A stretch of DNA of 64,000 nt from an uncultured Halocynthiibacter sp. (GTDB lineage Bacteria > Pseudomonadota > Alphaproteobacteria > Rhodobacterales > Rhodobacteraceae). The translations under genes and the position numbers were made by a program. Location of the stretch: positions 186,001 to 250,000 of the forward strand of contig CANNCD010000004.1 of the NCBI GenBank assembly GCA_947503035.1. The letters are read 5' to 3'. Shown here piece by piece: positions 25,568 through 35,147 of this stretch. The notes beneath the pieces were generated by a model that searched no databases, was not told the DNA's origin, and saw only the letters and a list, made by a program, of their open reading frames with translations. Numbering within the stretch: the stretch's first letter is position 1; every line of letters starts with the position of its first letter.

Positions 25568-26470
25568 ATGTCTCCATCGCCCACGCCCCAGCGCCCCCTT
25601 TTGGGTGCCTTCTATATGCTTCTGACTGGCTTGCTTTTTGTGGGTATGACGACGGTTATTAAATCCATCGGCTCAGAGTTGCCATCCATCGAGATCGCCT
25701 TTTTGCGGTTCGTTTTTGGGGCGATCGCCTTTCTTCCAATGGTATGTCGCAGCCCCGATAAGTTCGCATTTGATCGCGGCCTTTTGGGGTTGTTTTCATT
25801 GCGCGGGGCCTGCCACGTTGCGGGGACGGGCATGTGGTTCTATGCCCTGACGGTGATTGATCTGTCCGATGTGACCGCGATCAACTATATGGTCCCGATT
25901 TTCTTGACGATTGGTGCGGCGTTGATTTTCGGCGAACGTCTGGCGTGGATGCGGATTTGCGCCATTATCGTGGCCTTTGTCGGGGTTCTTATTATCCTTC
26001 GTCCTGGATTTCAGGTCATCGAGCTGGGCCATATCGCGATGATGTGCGGCACTGTTGGCTTGGCAGGGTCATACCTCTTGGCCAAGCGTCTGTCACAAGA
26101 GGCAGACGTGTCCGTCGTTGTGGCGATGATGTCCTTTACGGCGGCGATTGGGATGGCGCCCTTTGCGCTGGCGGTTTGGGTAGCGCCCAGCCTGAGTGAG
26201 CTTCTTTTTTGCTGTTTGATCGCGGCGATGGCCAGTGCGGCACACTACTTTATGACCGTGGCATTCAAAGCCGCGCCGATGGTGGTGGTCCAGCCAGTGA
26301 GTTTTCTTCAACTGGTTTGGGCGACGTTGCTTGGGGCGGTCATGTTTGGCGAGGCCATCGACGGGTTTGTCGTGCTGGGCGGCATCATCATTGTCGCGTC
26401 GGTGAGCTTTATCACTTGGCGCGAAACGGTTGTAAAACGGGCTAGTGCTTCCGATAAAACGCCAGCATGA
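25568..26470 (+). CDS. EamA/DMT superfamily transporter
   Basis: The 300-residue protein contains two EamA repeats (about 12-145 and 158-285), ten hydrophobic segments in all. It is a drug/metabolite-type permease with unknown substrate. AGGATC precedes ATG 25568. The last 29 bases overlap the 3' end of the convergent hydrolase gene. Confidence 0.9.
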   Translation: MSPSPTPQRPLLGAFYMLLTGLLFVGMTTVIKSIGSELPSIEIAFLRFVFGAIAFLPMVCRSPDKFAFDRGLLGLFSLRGACHVAGTGMWFYALTVIDLSDVTAINYMVPIFLTIGAALIFGERLAWMRICAIIVAFVGVLIILRPGFQVIELGHIAMMCGTVGLAGSYLLAKRLSQEADVSVVVAMMSFTAAIGMAPFALAVWVAPSLSELLFCCLIAAMASAAHYFMTVAFKAAPMVVVQPVSFLQLVWATLLGAVMFGEAIDGFVVLGGIIIVASVSFITWRETVVKRASASDKTPA

Positions 26471-27239
26471 CGCGGATTGCGTCGGGTTGCCACACGTCCA
26501 AATGGCCTGCCCCCGTGACCGAATAGAGCCTCTTGTTGGTGGTGGCCGCGGCATCCACAATCGCACGTCCCATGCCAATCGGGATCAACGGATCTTGGGT
26601 TCCATGAAGCACCAAAAGCGGACGATCGTTCATATGGGTAACGGCTTCTGCGCTGTTCCATTTGTCCGTTAGAAACCGCGTCGCGAATGACAGCTTGGGC
26701 AGAAGGTGTTCGGCCAGCTCTGGTACCGATGAAAATGGAGCCTCAAGAACGGCGGCGCGATAGGGGATGTCCGAATCCGCAATCTGCGAAACGACGGCGG
26801 CTCCAAGGCTCTCGCCGTATAATGCGACACCTCCAACGTCATTCGCCCCAAAGGTTTCGGCCATGTCGAGCAACTGCTCGGCGTCTTGAATGATCCTGCG
26901 CTCGGTGGGTTTTCCGCTGCTGCCGGAATACCCACGATAGGCCATCGCGATGATCCCGAACCCTTGGTCCGTGAAAATTTTGAACCGTTGGGTTCGCATT
27001 GAAAGTGTCCCTGCGTTGCCATGGAAATACACGATGGTCGTGCGGTTCGGGCGTGGCGGATGGGCCCAAACGATGATGGTTTCCCCGTCGGGGGTCGCCA
27101 TTTTGTGTTCGAGAAAGCCCGCGGGCGGCGGCGCATATGTATCGTCGATCTGGTAAATAAATTTACGGTCAAGCGGCCCCGCGGCAACGGCCGCACCCAA
27201 GGCAATGGCACACACCAGAACAAAGAGACGTAGCATCAT
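26442..27239 (-). CDS. Alpha/beta hydrolase (BEM46-like) with N-terminal membrane or signal segment
   Basis: The 265-residue protein has a hydrophobic N-terminus (residues 3-20) that is either a signal peptide or anchor. The alpha/beta hydrolase core has oxyanion FHGNAGT (about 74-80), nucleophile elbow GESLG (Ser about 144), Asp in LHGTQDPLIP and catalytic His in GAGHLDVW. BEM46 relatives are serine hydrolases of unknown substrate. Its start ATGATG overlaps the TGA of the PccR gene, so the two are co-translated. It overlaps the EamA gene convergently by 29 bases. Confidence 0.9.
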   Translation of the reverse strand: MMLRLFVLVCAIALGAAVAAGPLDRKFIYQIDDTYAPPPAGFLEHKMATPDGETIIVWAHPPRPNRTTIVYFHGNAGTLSMRTQRFKIFTDQGFGIIAMAYRGYSGSSGKPTERRIIQDAEQLLDMAETFGANDVGGVALYGESLGAAVVSQIADSDIPYRAAVLEAPFSSVPELAEHLLPKLSFATRFLTDKWNSAEAVTHMNDRPLLVLHGTQDPLIPIGMGRAIVDAAATTNKRLYSVTGAGHLDVWQPDAIRVMLAFYRKH

Positions 27240-28633
27240 GTTTCGATCTCATAAGGAAGGGTGCCGCGTTGATTGTGGTCAATTCGAAGTTGTCGTTCAA
27301 GCGGCGGAACCGAGCGTTGATGGCATGTTTTACGTTCGCAAATCCGGCATGAAATCCCGATGGGGTCAAAGGTCTTGGACAGGTCCAGATCATCCGCATA
27401 GACCATGGCATCCGCGTGTTTGACCTCGCAACCGAGCCCAATCGCATAGCGGCGCACGGGGGCCTGAAATGACCCGCCGGTTTTGGAGACATCCCGCGCA
27501 AGGCATAGATACCGCGCCCCGTCTGGGGTCTCGGCCAGTTGGCGCAGAAAATGCCCAGGCGTTTCAAAGGCGCGGTGCACATTCCACAACGGGCAGGCCC
27601 CGCCGAACCGCGCAAATTGCAGCCGTGTCGCCGAGTGGCGTTTGGTGATCGTGCCGGCCTGATCGACGACAACGAAAAAGAACGGAATGCCCTTGTTTCC
27701 GGGGCGCTGAAGGGTCGAAAGACGATGCCCGACCTGTTCGATGGATGCGCCGAATTCATGTGCGAGCACTTCGAGGTCGTGACGGGATGTACGGGCGGCA
27801 TCCAGAAAGGCGTCATAGGGCATCAATGCGGCGCCGGCGAAATAGTTCGCCATGCCAATTTTGGCGATGTCGCGGGCCATGTCGGTTTGAAAACGGGCCA
27901 AATCAAGCGCGGCATCGATCAGGTCGCCTTGGGTGATCAGGGCGTATTGATGCAACAGTTGGAACCGTCGCGTCGCAGGGGCCGCCCGCGCCGAAAGCGT
28001 GAGTGTCCGTGTGTCGGGGTCATAGCCGCGCGTCGCGGAATCCGTCGCCATTTGGACGGTGATACCCAGTGTTTCAAACGCCGTAAGGGCCAATTGTTCG
28101 GGGTCTTGGCGCTCACCATTGGGGCAGGCAAACCGTTCGGCGGCATGGTCCAGCGTATCCACATAGTTGTCGCAATAATGAAAGAAATCGCGCACCTCTT
28201 CCCATGGGCTGGTCTGGGGGGCGGCATCATCGCGTCCGAGGGCCTCGTCCAAGGCGGCGAGCCGTTCGTTGGTTTGGCGATAGGCGCGGTGAAGGTCCAG
28301 AAACGCACGGGCAAGGGCGGGGGCGTTCGATGCCGCCAGACGTAGATCGGCAAGGGGCGGGGGTGTGTCGCCAAACACCGGATCGGCAAGGGCTTCGCGC
28401 ATGTTGCTGACCATGCGTTCGCTGTCGCCTGTCGAAAATTCGCTGACGTCAAAGCCAAATTCCGACGCCATCGCCAAAACAACAGCCGCGGACACCGGAC
28501 GGTTGTTGTTTTCCATCTGGTTCAAATACGGCAATGACACGCCCAGCTTTTCCGCAAAGGCCCGTTGGGTCAGGCCCAGCGTCGTGCGGGTCTCGCGCAG
28601 TTTGGTGCCTGCATAAAGTTTCTGAACGGCCAT
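27236..28633 (-). CDS. pccR: PccR, short-chain fatty acyl-CoA regulator (ScfR family)
   Basis: The 465-residue regulator has an N-terminal XRE HTH (about 8-64, [20 protein letters not shown]), a central IrrE-like region (about 185-310) and a C-terminal domain with [14 protein letters not shown] and the cysteine-rich [19 protein letters not shown]. This layout is that of ScfR proteins such as PccR of Rhodobacter sphaeroides, which activates pccB in response to propionyl-CoA (or a related acyl-CoA). It lies divergent from pccB, with TTTGCAA operator copies between. Downstream it is coupled to a hydrolase gene. Confidence 0.93.
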   Translation of the reverse strand: MAVQKLYAGTKLRETRTTLGLTQRAFAEKLGVSLPYLNQMENNNRPVSAAVVLAMASEFGFDVSEFSTGDSERMVSNMREALADPVFGDTPPPLADLRLAASNAPALARAFLDLHRAYRQTNERLAALDEALGRDDAAPQTSPWEEVRDFFHYCDNYVDTLDHAAERFACPNGERQDPEQLALTAFETLGITVQMATDSATRGYDPDTRTLTLSARAAPATRRFQLLHQYALITQGDLIDAALDLARFQTDMARDIAKIGMANYFAGAALMPYDAFLDAARTSRHDLEVLAHEFGASIEQVGHRLSTLQRPGNKGIPFFFVVVDQAGTITKRHSATRLQFARFGGACPLWNVHRAFETPGHFLRQLAETPDGARYLCLARDVSKTGGSFQAPVRRYAIGLGCEVKHADAMVYADDLDLSKTFDPIGISCRICERKTCHQRSVPPLERQLRIDHNQRGTLPYEIET

Positions 28634-28688
28634 TCTGTGGTCCCTTGCGTGGGCTGGGTCATGGGGTAGTCTGGTGCAGAGAGCGTAG

Positions 28689-28711
28689 TTTGCAAATTTG
28701 CAGTTTGCAAG
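28689..28711. promoter_or_regulatory. PccR operator candidate: three TTTGCA repeats
   Basis: TTTGCAAA (28689-28696), TTTGCAG (28697-28703) and TTTGCAAG (28704-28711) lie in direct tandem between pccR and pccB. The known PccR operator in R. sphaeroides is TTTGCAAA-X4-TTTGCAAA. Here the outer copies are separated by seven bases filled by a third, imperfect copy. Confidence 0.8.
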
Positions 28712-28806
28712 TCACGCAATTTTATTACTATGCAAATATGCTGTTTCTCGCTGGCTTTATGCTGCGACTGCACGGTATGCATGATTTACGAGATGAGGAG
28801 CTTGTT

Positions 28807-30339
28807 ATGAAAGACATCCAGCAAGAGCTAGAAGAACGCCGCCAGGTTGCCCGCCTTGGCGGAGGGGCCGCGCGCATTGAAAAACAGCATGCCAAAGGCA
28901 AGCTGACGGCGCGCGAGCGTGTGGAGCTTTTGCTGGATGAGGACAGCTTTGAAGAATTTGACATGTTCGTCGCCCACCGCTGTACCGAATTCGGTATGGA
29001 GAAAGACCGTCCCGCTGGCGACGGTGTTGTAACCGGTTGGGGCACGATCAATGGTCGCATGGTCTATGTGTTCTCGCAGGATTTCACCGTGTTCGGTGGG
29101 TCGTTGTCTGAAACCCATGCGCAAAAGATTTGCAAAATCATGGATATGGCCGTGCAAAACGGCGCTCCTGTGATCGGCATCAATGATTCCGGTGGAGCAC
29201 GCATCCAAGAAGGTGTTGCGTCATTGGCCGGCTATGCCGAAGTATTCCAGCGCAATGTGATGGCGTCCGGTGTGGTGCCACAGATTTCGTTGATCATGGG
29301 TCCATGTGCCGGTGGTGCGGTCTATTCGCCCGCGATGACCGACTTTATCTTTATGGTAAAGGACAGCTCCTACATGTTTGTGACCGGCCCAGACGTTGTG
29401 AAAACCGTCACAAATGAGGTCGTCACCGCAGAAGAACTGGGCGGCGCATCCACCCATACCAAAAAATCAAGCGTTGCAGACGCCGCCTTTGAAAACGACC
29501 TTGAGGCCATCGCCGAGACCCGTCGTTTGGTGGATTTCCTGCCGCTCAATAACCGTGAAAAACCACCCGTTCGTCCGTTCTTTGATGACCCATCTCGTAT
29601 CGACGAAAGCCTCGATACATTGGTGCCTGAAAACGCGAACACCCCATACGACATGAAGGAACTCATCACCAAACTGGGGGATGAGGGTGATTTTTATGAA
29701 ATCCAAGAGGATTTCGCAAAGAATATCATCACTGGATTTATTCGTCTCGAAGGCTCCACCGTGGGCGTCGTGGCGAACCAGCCGATGGTTTTGGCGGGCT
29801 GTCTTGATATAGATAGCTCTCGTAAGGCAGCCCGCTTTGTTCGTTTCTGTGACGCGTTTGAGATCCCTATTCTCACTCTCGTTGATGTACCTGGGTTCTT
29901 GCCCGGTACATCACAAGAATACGGCGGCGTGATCAAACATGGCGCGAAACTGTTGTTCGCCTATGGCGAAGCGACTGTGCCCAAGGTAACCGTAATCACC
30001 CGCAAGGCATACGGTGGCGCCTATGATGTGATGTCGTCGAAACACCTGCGTGGTGATTTCAACTATGCATGGCCAAGTGCGGAAATCGCTGTGATGGGGG
30101 CCAAAGGCGCGACCGAAATCCTGTACCGGAGCGAGTTGAACGATCCAGAAAAGATCGCGCAGCGCACCGCGGATTACGAAGACCGTTTTGCCAACCCGTT
30201 TGTGGCCGCCGAAAAAGGCTTCATCGATGAGGTGATCCTGCCGCGCAGCACGCGTAAACGTGTGGCCCGTGCATTCGCGTCTTTGCGGGGGAAAAACCTG
30301 CAAAATCCGTGGAAAAAACACGACAACATTCCGCTCTGA
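28807..30339 (+). CDS. pccB: Propionyl-CoA carboxylase beta subunit (carboxyltransferase)
   Basis: The 510-residue carboxyltransferase accepts the carboxyl from biotin and passes it to propionyl-CoA, giving (S)-methylmalonyl-CoA. Both crotonase-like halves are intact, with [17 protein letters not shown] and GGAVYSPA in the first and [13 protein letters not shown] and [11 protein letters not shown] in the second. ATG 28807 has GAGGAG upstream and starts at the conserved [12 protein letters not shown]; upstream in-frame starts run through the regulatory region. Expected to be induced by PccR. Confidence 0.97.
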   Translation: MKDIQQELEERRQVARLGGGAARIEKQHAKGKLTARERVELLLDEDSFEEFDMFVAHRCTEFGMEKDRPAGDGVVTGWGTINGRMVYVFSQDFTVFGGSLSETHAQKICKIMDMAVQNGAPVIGINDSGGARIQEGVASLAGYAEVFQRNVMASGVVPQISLIMGPCAGGAVYSPAMTDFIFMVKDSSYMFVTGPDVVKTVTNEVVTAEELGGASTHTKKSSVADAAFENDLEAIAETRRLVDFLPLNNREKPPVRPFFDDPSRIDESLDTLVPENANTPYDMKELITKLGDEGDFYEIQEDFAKNIITGFIRLEGSTVGVVANQPMVLAGCLDIDSSRKAARFVRFCDAFEIPILTLVDVPGFLPGTSQEYGGVIKHGAKLLFAYGEATVPKVTVITRKAYGGAYDVMSSKHLRGDFNYAWPSAEIAVMGAKGATEILYRSELNDPEKIAQRTADYEDRFANPFVAAEKGFIDEVILPRSTRKRVARAFASLRGKNLQNPWKKHDNIPL

Positions 30340-30341
30340 TC

Positions 30342-30692
30342 ATGCCAGTTCGTAAATGGATAACCAAACGTGACGGCGACACCGTGACATTGGCGCGCCG
30401 GTTTCCGGTGCGGTTCGATGTAGTGGCCGAAACGACGGGCCCGATTGTTGGGCGGGCGTGGCTGGCGACATTGATCCGTCAGGACCTGTGGCGCGCATTA
30501 CAGGGGCTTCGGGGATTTTCCCCCGAGGTCGAAATCACCACCAACGGCGACCATTTGATGATCCGTGCTGGCGGCCGTCTTGATGGGATTGCCCCCATCG
30601 AAGCAACCAACGGCCGTATCGCGACCCTTGTGAACGACCCGCAAAAACGCGCCCGTTGGTTCGCCAAGGCCACATCTGGAGCGAAATCATGA
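30342..30692 (+). CDS. Conserved hypothetical protein in the pcc cluster
   Basis: The 116-residue basic soluble protein starts two bases after the pccB stop (MPVRKWITKRDG). It contains a tryptophan-rich stretch GRAWLATLIRQDLWRAL and ends WFAKATSGAKS. No catalytic motif or membrane segment was recognised. Location directly behind pccB and before pccA, as in related Rhodobacterales, suggests a role tied to propionyl-CoA carboxylase, but this is inference only. Confidence 0.75.
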   Translation: MPVRKWITKRDGDTVTLARRFPVRFDVVAETTGPIVGRAWLATLIRQDLWRALQGLRGFSPEVEITTNGDHLMIRAGGRLDGIAPIEATNGRIATLVNDPQKRARWFAKATSGAKS

Positions 30693-30927
30693 GCTTTGTG
30701 CTGGTCATCCCGTCCAGACCCTCGTTTAAAGGGGTATCGCCCCTATGTGGGCTCTATGGGATGAATCATATGAAAGCGCTTATCAGTCGGCATATGCCGC
30801 ACATGCAAATTGCTTGGCCCTTTGGGTTAATTCAGGGTAAGGTCGCCTTGGATCGCAGAACGCGGTCTAATCGCCAACTCATGGTGCAAGGTCAAAACAC
30901 GTCCTTGTTCAGCAAATGGAGACAGAC

Positions 30928-31065
30928 ATGTCTATTACCCTCAAATCCGTCGCCGTTCTCGGCGTTGTCGCTACTTTGGCAGCCTGTTCGTCTTCTGCAC
31001 AAGAAGAAGTCGTATACGTTGCAGAGCCCGTTGTTTCGGAACCTGTTCCAACATCTAAGTACTAA
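30928..31065 (+). CDS. 45-residue lipoprotein
   Basis: This short gene encodes MSITLKSVAVLG, a hydrophobic core and a lipobox LAAC with Cys20. A 25-residue mature part rich in Ser, Val, Glu and Pro follows. GGAGACAG lies upstream of ATG 30928. It is one of several very small accessory genes between pccB and pccA. Function unknown. Confidence 0.7.
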   Translation: MSITLKSVAVLGVVATLAACSSSAQEEVVYVAEPVVSEPVPTSKY

Positions 31066-31128
31066 TACCTCTGCGACGCGGGGCACTGGCGCCGCGTCAC
31101 GACCTCTGACTTTGGTTGGAGGTGTGCC

Positions 31129-31497
31129 ATGCTAAAACATCGTGGCTTTCCGGGCCGTTTGCCCGGTACAGATTTCCAATTCACAATTCGTCGCCCGAAC
31201 AAAAAGGGTGTGACTGCGATCACCGAACGCGAACGCTATGCGGATCGCAAACCTGCTGATCGTCGTGCGGACTCTGGCTTTGTTGAGGCCCTATGGCGTC
31301 ACTTTGGCGATCAGCCGTTTGAACGTGGCAATCTGGATGCGGGCCGTATCTCTTGGCTGTTTGGCCGTGAAATCATCGCCGCCGAAGACCCGTTCGATCC
31401 CGAAAGCTATGAGGCGATGCTGGTGCTTAACGAAGCCGTTGCCCGCCGGTCCTTTCCCGATGCCTTTGGCGCGGGCATTTTTGACTGGGACGACTAA
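31129..31497 (+). CDS. Conserved hypothetical protein in the pcc cluster
   Basis: The 122-residue soluble protein starts at ATG 31129 after a GGAGGTG ribosome site. It is charged and begins with a basic half (RHFGD and several RR/KK pairs) followed by an acidic C-terminus ending GIFDWDD. No known motif was found. It is followed by a stretch without genes and a strong terminator. Confidence 0.75.
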   Translation: MLKHRGFPGRLPGTDFQFTIRRPNKKGVTAITERERYADRKPADRRADSGFVEALWRHFGDQPFERGNLDAGRISWLFGREIIAAEDPFDPESYEAMLVLNEAVARRSFPDAFGAGIFDWDD

Positions 31498-31813
31498 GCA
31501 TGAAAGCGCCTATCCCCCTCATAAACCGGCAGAATTCGGCGCAGCTTTCCGCTGCGGCGTTCTGGGCTATTTCTTCTGCCCAAATGTTCTGCAATGGTCT
31601 GGGCATAGGCGTTGTTCACATCAAAACGTGGCCTATTAACGATCTTGATCGTTACCCTTCCCCTTCTACGGGGTCTGGCTTTTCCCCCGCTAGACCCCGA
31701 TTTTTTTCCCCATTTGCGCGAACTTTTGCCCGCCGTGAAAACGTGATTTTGCAGCCAGTGTTAACTGGTGTAAAAGGGTGGCAAGCAGTCAATCAAATAA
31801 AGGAAAAAACCTT
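31498..31813. other. Gene-free stretch of 316 bases with terminator
   Basis: No convincing gene is present on either strand. It contains a strong hairpin terminator (31670-31707) and an AAAGGAAAAAACC ribosome site at the right end for the next small lipoprotein. An open frame from 31500 exists, but it runs through the lipoprotein gene in another frame and looks accidental. Confidence 0.6.
31670..31707 (+). terminator. Intrinsic terminator within the pccB-pccA interval
   Basis: GGGGTCTGGC (31670-31679) pairs with GCTAGACCCC (31689-31698) with one G-T wobble, followed by GATTTTTTT. It would end transcripts from the pccB side, so the next genes need their own promoter or readthrough. Confidence 0.85.
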
Positions 31814-32017
31814 ATGTCAGTTCAAAAAATCATTCTCGGAGTTGCGCTTGTCTTTGGCCTCTCGGCCTGTCTTGACAACGATCTCGAACGTGCGGCCGCT
31901 GGCGCGCTTGTTGGGGCCGTCGCAGCCGAAGCAACAGGTGGCGATGCTGTCACTGGCGCAGCCATTGGTGGCGCGGCTGGTGCGCTGTGCGACAACGTCA
32001 CAAACATCTGTAACTAA
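31814..32017 (+). CDS. Small glycine/alanine-rich lipoprotein
   Basis: The 67-residue protein has a signal peptide and lipobox LSAC (Cys19). The mature part is a run of alternating Ala/Gly (AAAGALVGAVAAEATGG, AAIGGAAGA), a glycine-zipper-like segment, then CDNVTNICN with two cysteines. AAAGGAAAAAACC precedes ATG 31814. Glycine-zipper lipoproteins often insert in or bind envelope structures; the role here is unknown. Confidence 0.8.
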   Translation: MSVQKIILGVALVFGLSACLDNDLERAAAGALVGAVAAEATGGDAVTGAAIGGAAGALCDNVTNICN

Positions 32018-32137
32018 TACACTATTCGGGTCGTTCGCGGCCCCATCTATGAAATCGACACCGGTCAGGGGCATGCGCCCTTGGGCGGTGTTTTGCGTTG
32101 GGCCCATGGTCTGCGCGCACTAAGGGAAGAGGGTGCC

Positions 32138-34138
32138 ATGTTTGATAAAATTCTGATTGCGAACCGCGGGGAAATTGCCTGTCGAGTGATTAAGTCTGCC
32201 CAGAAAATGGGGATCAAGACGGTCGCGATTTATTCTGATGCCGACAAACAGGCTCTTCATGTGAAAATGGCGGATGAGGCCGTTCACATCGGCCCGCCCC
32301 CTGCGAACCAGTCCTATATTGTGATTGATAAGGTCATGGAAGCGATCCGCGAAACCGGCGCACAGGCTGTGCATCCGGGTTATGGCTTCCTATCCGAGAA
32401 CCCAAAATTCGCCGAGGCTTTGGCCGCAGAAGGTATCGCATTCGTTGGCCCACCCGTTGGCGCGATTGAAAAGATGGGCGACAAAATCACGTCCAAAAAG
32501 ATCGCCCAAGAGGCCGGCGTGTCCACCGTTCCGGGCTATATGGGTTTGATCGAGGACGCAGAAGACGCGGTCAAGATTTCCAACCAAGTCGGCTATCCTG
32601 TGATGATTAAGGCGTCCGCCGGTGGTGGTGGTAAGGGTATGCGCATCGCGTGGAACGATGACGAGGCCCGCGAAGGTTTCCAGTCGTCGAAAAACGAGGC
32701 CGCGAACTCATTCGGTGATGACCGTATTTTCATCGAGAAATTCGTGACCCAGCCCCGCCACATCGAAATTCAGGTTCTGGCCGACGCGCACGGCAACTGT
32801 GTGTATCTGGGCGAACGCGAATGTTCCATCCAGCGTCGCAACCAAAAGGTTATCGAAGAGGCGCCGTCGCCCTTCCTTGATCCCGAAACCCGCAAGGCGA
32901 TGGGCGAACAATCCGTCGCGTTGGCCAAGGCGGTTGGATATGCGTCTGCCGGTACGGTTGAATTCATTGTGGATGGGGACCGGAACTTCTATTTCCTCGA
33001 GATGAATACACGTTTGCAGGTTGAACACCCTGTGACCGAATTGATCACCGACGTCGACCTGGTGGAACAGATGATCCGCGTGGCCAATGGTGAGCCACTG
33101 ACGATCACGCAAGACGACGTGAAACTGAACGGTTGGGCCATCGAGAGCCGCCTCTATGCCGAGGACCCCTATCGCGGGTTCTTGCCATCCATTGGCCGTT
33201 TGACCCGCTACCGTCCGCCGGCGGAAATCGTCACCGACACCGCGGTTGTTCGCAACGACACCGGCGTATTCGAAGGCGGCGAGATCAGCATGTATTATGA
33301 CCCGATGATCGCGAAGCTCTGCACATGGGCACCGACCCGCGCCGAGGCCATCGAAGGCATGCGCAACGCCTTGGACGGGTTTGAGGTCGAAGGCATCGGC
33401 CACAACCTTCCGTTCCTATCGGCGGTGATGGACCACGATAAATTCACATCCGGCAACATGACCACCGCCTTTATCGAAGAAGAATTCCCCGAGGGATTTG
33501 ACGGTGTGACCTTGGACGATGCGTCCCTGCGCCGGATCGCGGCGGCGACCGTTGCGATGAACCGCGTGGCCGAAATTCGCCGCACCCGCGTGTCGGGCCG
33601 TATGTCCAACCACGAACGTAAGGTCGGCGATGATTGGGTTGTGACGGTACAGGGTGAATCCTATCCGGTGACTGTTGCTGCTGACTCAGAAGGTGCGACT
33701 GTGACCTTTGATGATGGCGCGTCGCATCGCGTTGCGTCCGATTGGACCCCCGGTGACCTACTGGCGACTTTGGATGTTGACGGCACGCCGTTGGTGTTGA
33801 AGGTCGAAAAGAAAACCGGTGGCTTCCGTGTGCGCAGCCGTGGCGCAGATCTTCGGGTGTTTGTACGCAATCCGCGTCAGGCCGAATTGGCCAAATTGAT
33901 GCCGGAAAAGGTCGCGCCAGACACGTCCAAATTGCTTCTCTGTCCGATGCCCGGTTTGATCGTTAAGGTCGACGTTGCGGTTGGCGACGAGGTCCAAGAA
34001 GGTCAGGCGCTTTGTACGGTCGAAGCCATGAAGATGGAAAACATCCTGCGTGCCGAACGCACCGGTGTGGTGTCCAAGGTCAATGCCGCCGCGGGTGAGA
34101 GCCTTGCGGTGGACGACATCATTATGGAATTCGAATAG
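32138..34138 (+). CDS. pccA: Propionyl-CoA carboxylase alpha subunit (biotin carboxylase + BCCP)
   Basis: The 666-residue subunit has a biotin carboxylase ATP-grasp module (about 1-450: KILIANRGEIACRVI, GYGFLSENPKFAEAL, KASAGGGGKGMR, FLEMNTRLQVEHPVTE). A BT region follows, then a C-terminal biotinyl domain with EAMKMEN, Lys632 being the biotin site. It carboxylates biotin with bicarbonate and ATP for PccB. GGGAAGAGGG precedes ATG 32138. Separated from pccB by about 1.8 kb of small genes and a terminator, yet with family-typical sequence. Confidence 0.97.
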   Translation: MFDKILIANRGEIACRVIKSAQKMGIKTVAIYSDADKQALHVKMADEAVHIGPPPANQSYIVIDKVMEAIRETGAQAVHPGYGFLSENPKFAEALAAEGIAFVGPPVGAIEKMGDKITSKKIAQEAGVSTVPGYMGLIEDAEDAVKISNQVGYPVMIKASAGGGGKGMRIAWNDDEAREGFQSSKNEAANSFGDDRIFIEKFVTQPRHIEIQVLADAHGNCVYLGERECSIQRRNQKVIEEAPSPFLDPETRKAMGEQSVALAKAVGYASAGTVEFIVDGDRNFYFLEMNTRLQVEHPVTELITDVDLVEQMIRVANGEPLTITQDDVKLNGWAIESRLYAEDPYRGFLPSIGRLTRYRPPAEIVTDTAVVRNDTGVFEGGEISMYYDPMIAKLCTWAPTRAEAIEGMRNALDGFEVEGIGHNLPFLSAVMDHDKFTSGNMTTAFIEEEFPEGFDGVTLDDASLRRIAAATVAMNRVAEIRRTRVSGRMSNHERKVGDDWVVTVQGESYPVTVAADSEGATVTFDDGASHRVASDWTPGDLLATLDVDGTPLVLKVEKKTGGFRVRSRGADLRVFVRNPRQAELAKLMPEKVAPDTSKLLLCPMPGLIVKVDVAVGDEVQEGQALCTVEAMKMENILRAERTGVVSKVNAAAGESLAVDDIIMEFE

Positions 34139-34262
34139 GATGACGCCTCGGGCGACATATGGGCCGCCGCGACGCTTAAGGGTTTCGTCACCGTATATGG
34201 GCTATGGTCGATACAGATCAATGACGGGGCGGCGACGCCCCACCCATATCAAAGGCCGACCC

Positions 34263-35147
34263 ATGGACGTGACCCTTCATATTGGCGCCCACCGTACCGC
34301 CACGACCAGCTTCCAATCCTTCGTTACTGCGAATGAGGGTAAGCTGGCGAAACATGGGATCGCGGTATGGGGGCCGTCGCGTACGCGAAGTGGCTTGTTC
34401 GATGGCTTGGTCCGTCGTGCCAAGTCGCCCCAGACCCGTCGTGGTGTACGCTCATCGCGCCGTGTGGAAATGGAACGCGCGCGGTTTGAAACCCTCGGCT
34501 ATCGTCATCTGATCGTGTCCGAGGAAAACATGATCGGCACGCTGAAATCCAATCTGTCGCAACGCTCGCTCTATCCTGACGCGATGGTGCGGCTTGATCG
34601 GTTTGCGGCGCCGTTTGGCCTTTATTGCAAGCGGATCGTTTTGTCTGTGCGCGCCTATGACGCCTATTGGGCCTCGGTGCTTGCGGATCAAGTGGCCCGT
34701 GGTGGGCGGCAGCCAGATGACGCGTTTCTTGACCACCTCGTGACCCAGCCGCGGCGCTGGTCCGATGTGATCCGCGACATTCACACGGTCTTTCCGACGG
34801 CCGAGTTGATCGTTCTGTCGCACGAGGCCCACGCGGGCCTGCCCGAACATCGTTTGGCCGCGATGACGGGAACCGAAATTTCCGCGCCATGGGTGGATGC
34901 CCGTGAATGGCGCGCCAAACGCCCAACCGGTGCCAGCCTGTGCAAGATGGGCGCGGACACCGATACAAGAACAACGCCGTGGCAACCCTTTGCGGCCCAC
35001 CACATTGACGTCCTGCGTATGAAATACGCCGAAGACATCGCGTGGCTGCAAGACGGGGCCGATGGCTGTGCAACATATATCGCCAATGCGGGGCAAACAC
35101 CGCAGGGCGGATCATCAAAGGGACCGGATCATGTCGAAAACCGATGA
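34263..35147 (+). CDS. Sulfotransferase-like P-loop protein in the pcc-mcm cluster
   Basis: The 294-residue protein begins [20 protein letters not shown], a variant of the sulfotransferase 5'-phosphosulfate loop, and has VSEENMIG and [16 protein letters not shown], the likely 3'-phosphate region. It resembles the 11826-12596 protein in the P-loop (there LHVGPHKTGTTFIQ), but with Arg and Ala at the positions of Lys and Gly. PAPS use is uncertain. AAAGG precedes ATG 34263. The last 17 bases overlap the methylmalonyl-CoA mutase start, so the two are probably co-translated. Confidence 0.7.
   Translation: MDVTLHIGAHRTATTSFQSFVTANEGKLAKHGIAVWGPSRTRSGLFDGLVRRAKSPQTRRGVRSSRRVEMERARFETLGYRHLIVSEENMIGTLKSNLSQRSLYPDAMVRLDRFAAPFGLYCKRIVLSVRAYDAYWASVLADQVARGGRQPDDAFLDHLVTQPRRWSDVIRDIHTVFPTAELIVLSHEAHAGLPEHRLAAMTGTEISAPWVDAREWRAKRPTGASLCKMGADTDTRTTPWQPFAAHHIDVLRMKYAEDIAWLQDGADGCATYIANAGQTPQGGSSKGPDHVENR

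Noticed and set aside
30689-31135. Open frame starting at ATGA after the 116-residue hypothetical gene
   Set aside because: It runs through the 45-residue lipoprotein in a different frame, and that lipoprotein has a lipobox and ribosome site; this frame shows no sensible protein features.
31500-32123. Open frame sharing ATGAAAGCGC(T/C)TATC with position 30770
   Set aside because: The shared 15 bases are suggestive of a repeat but the similarity does not continue, and the frame passes through the terminator and the next lipoprotein gene.
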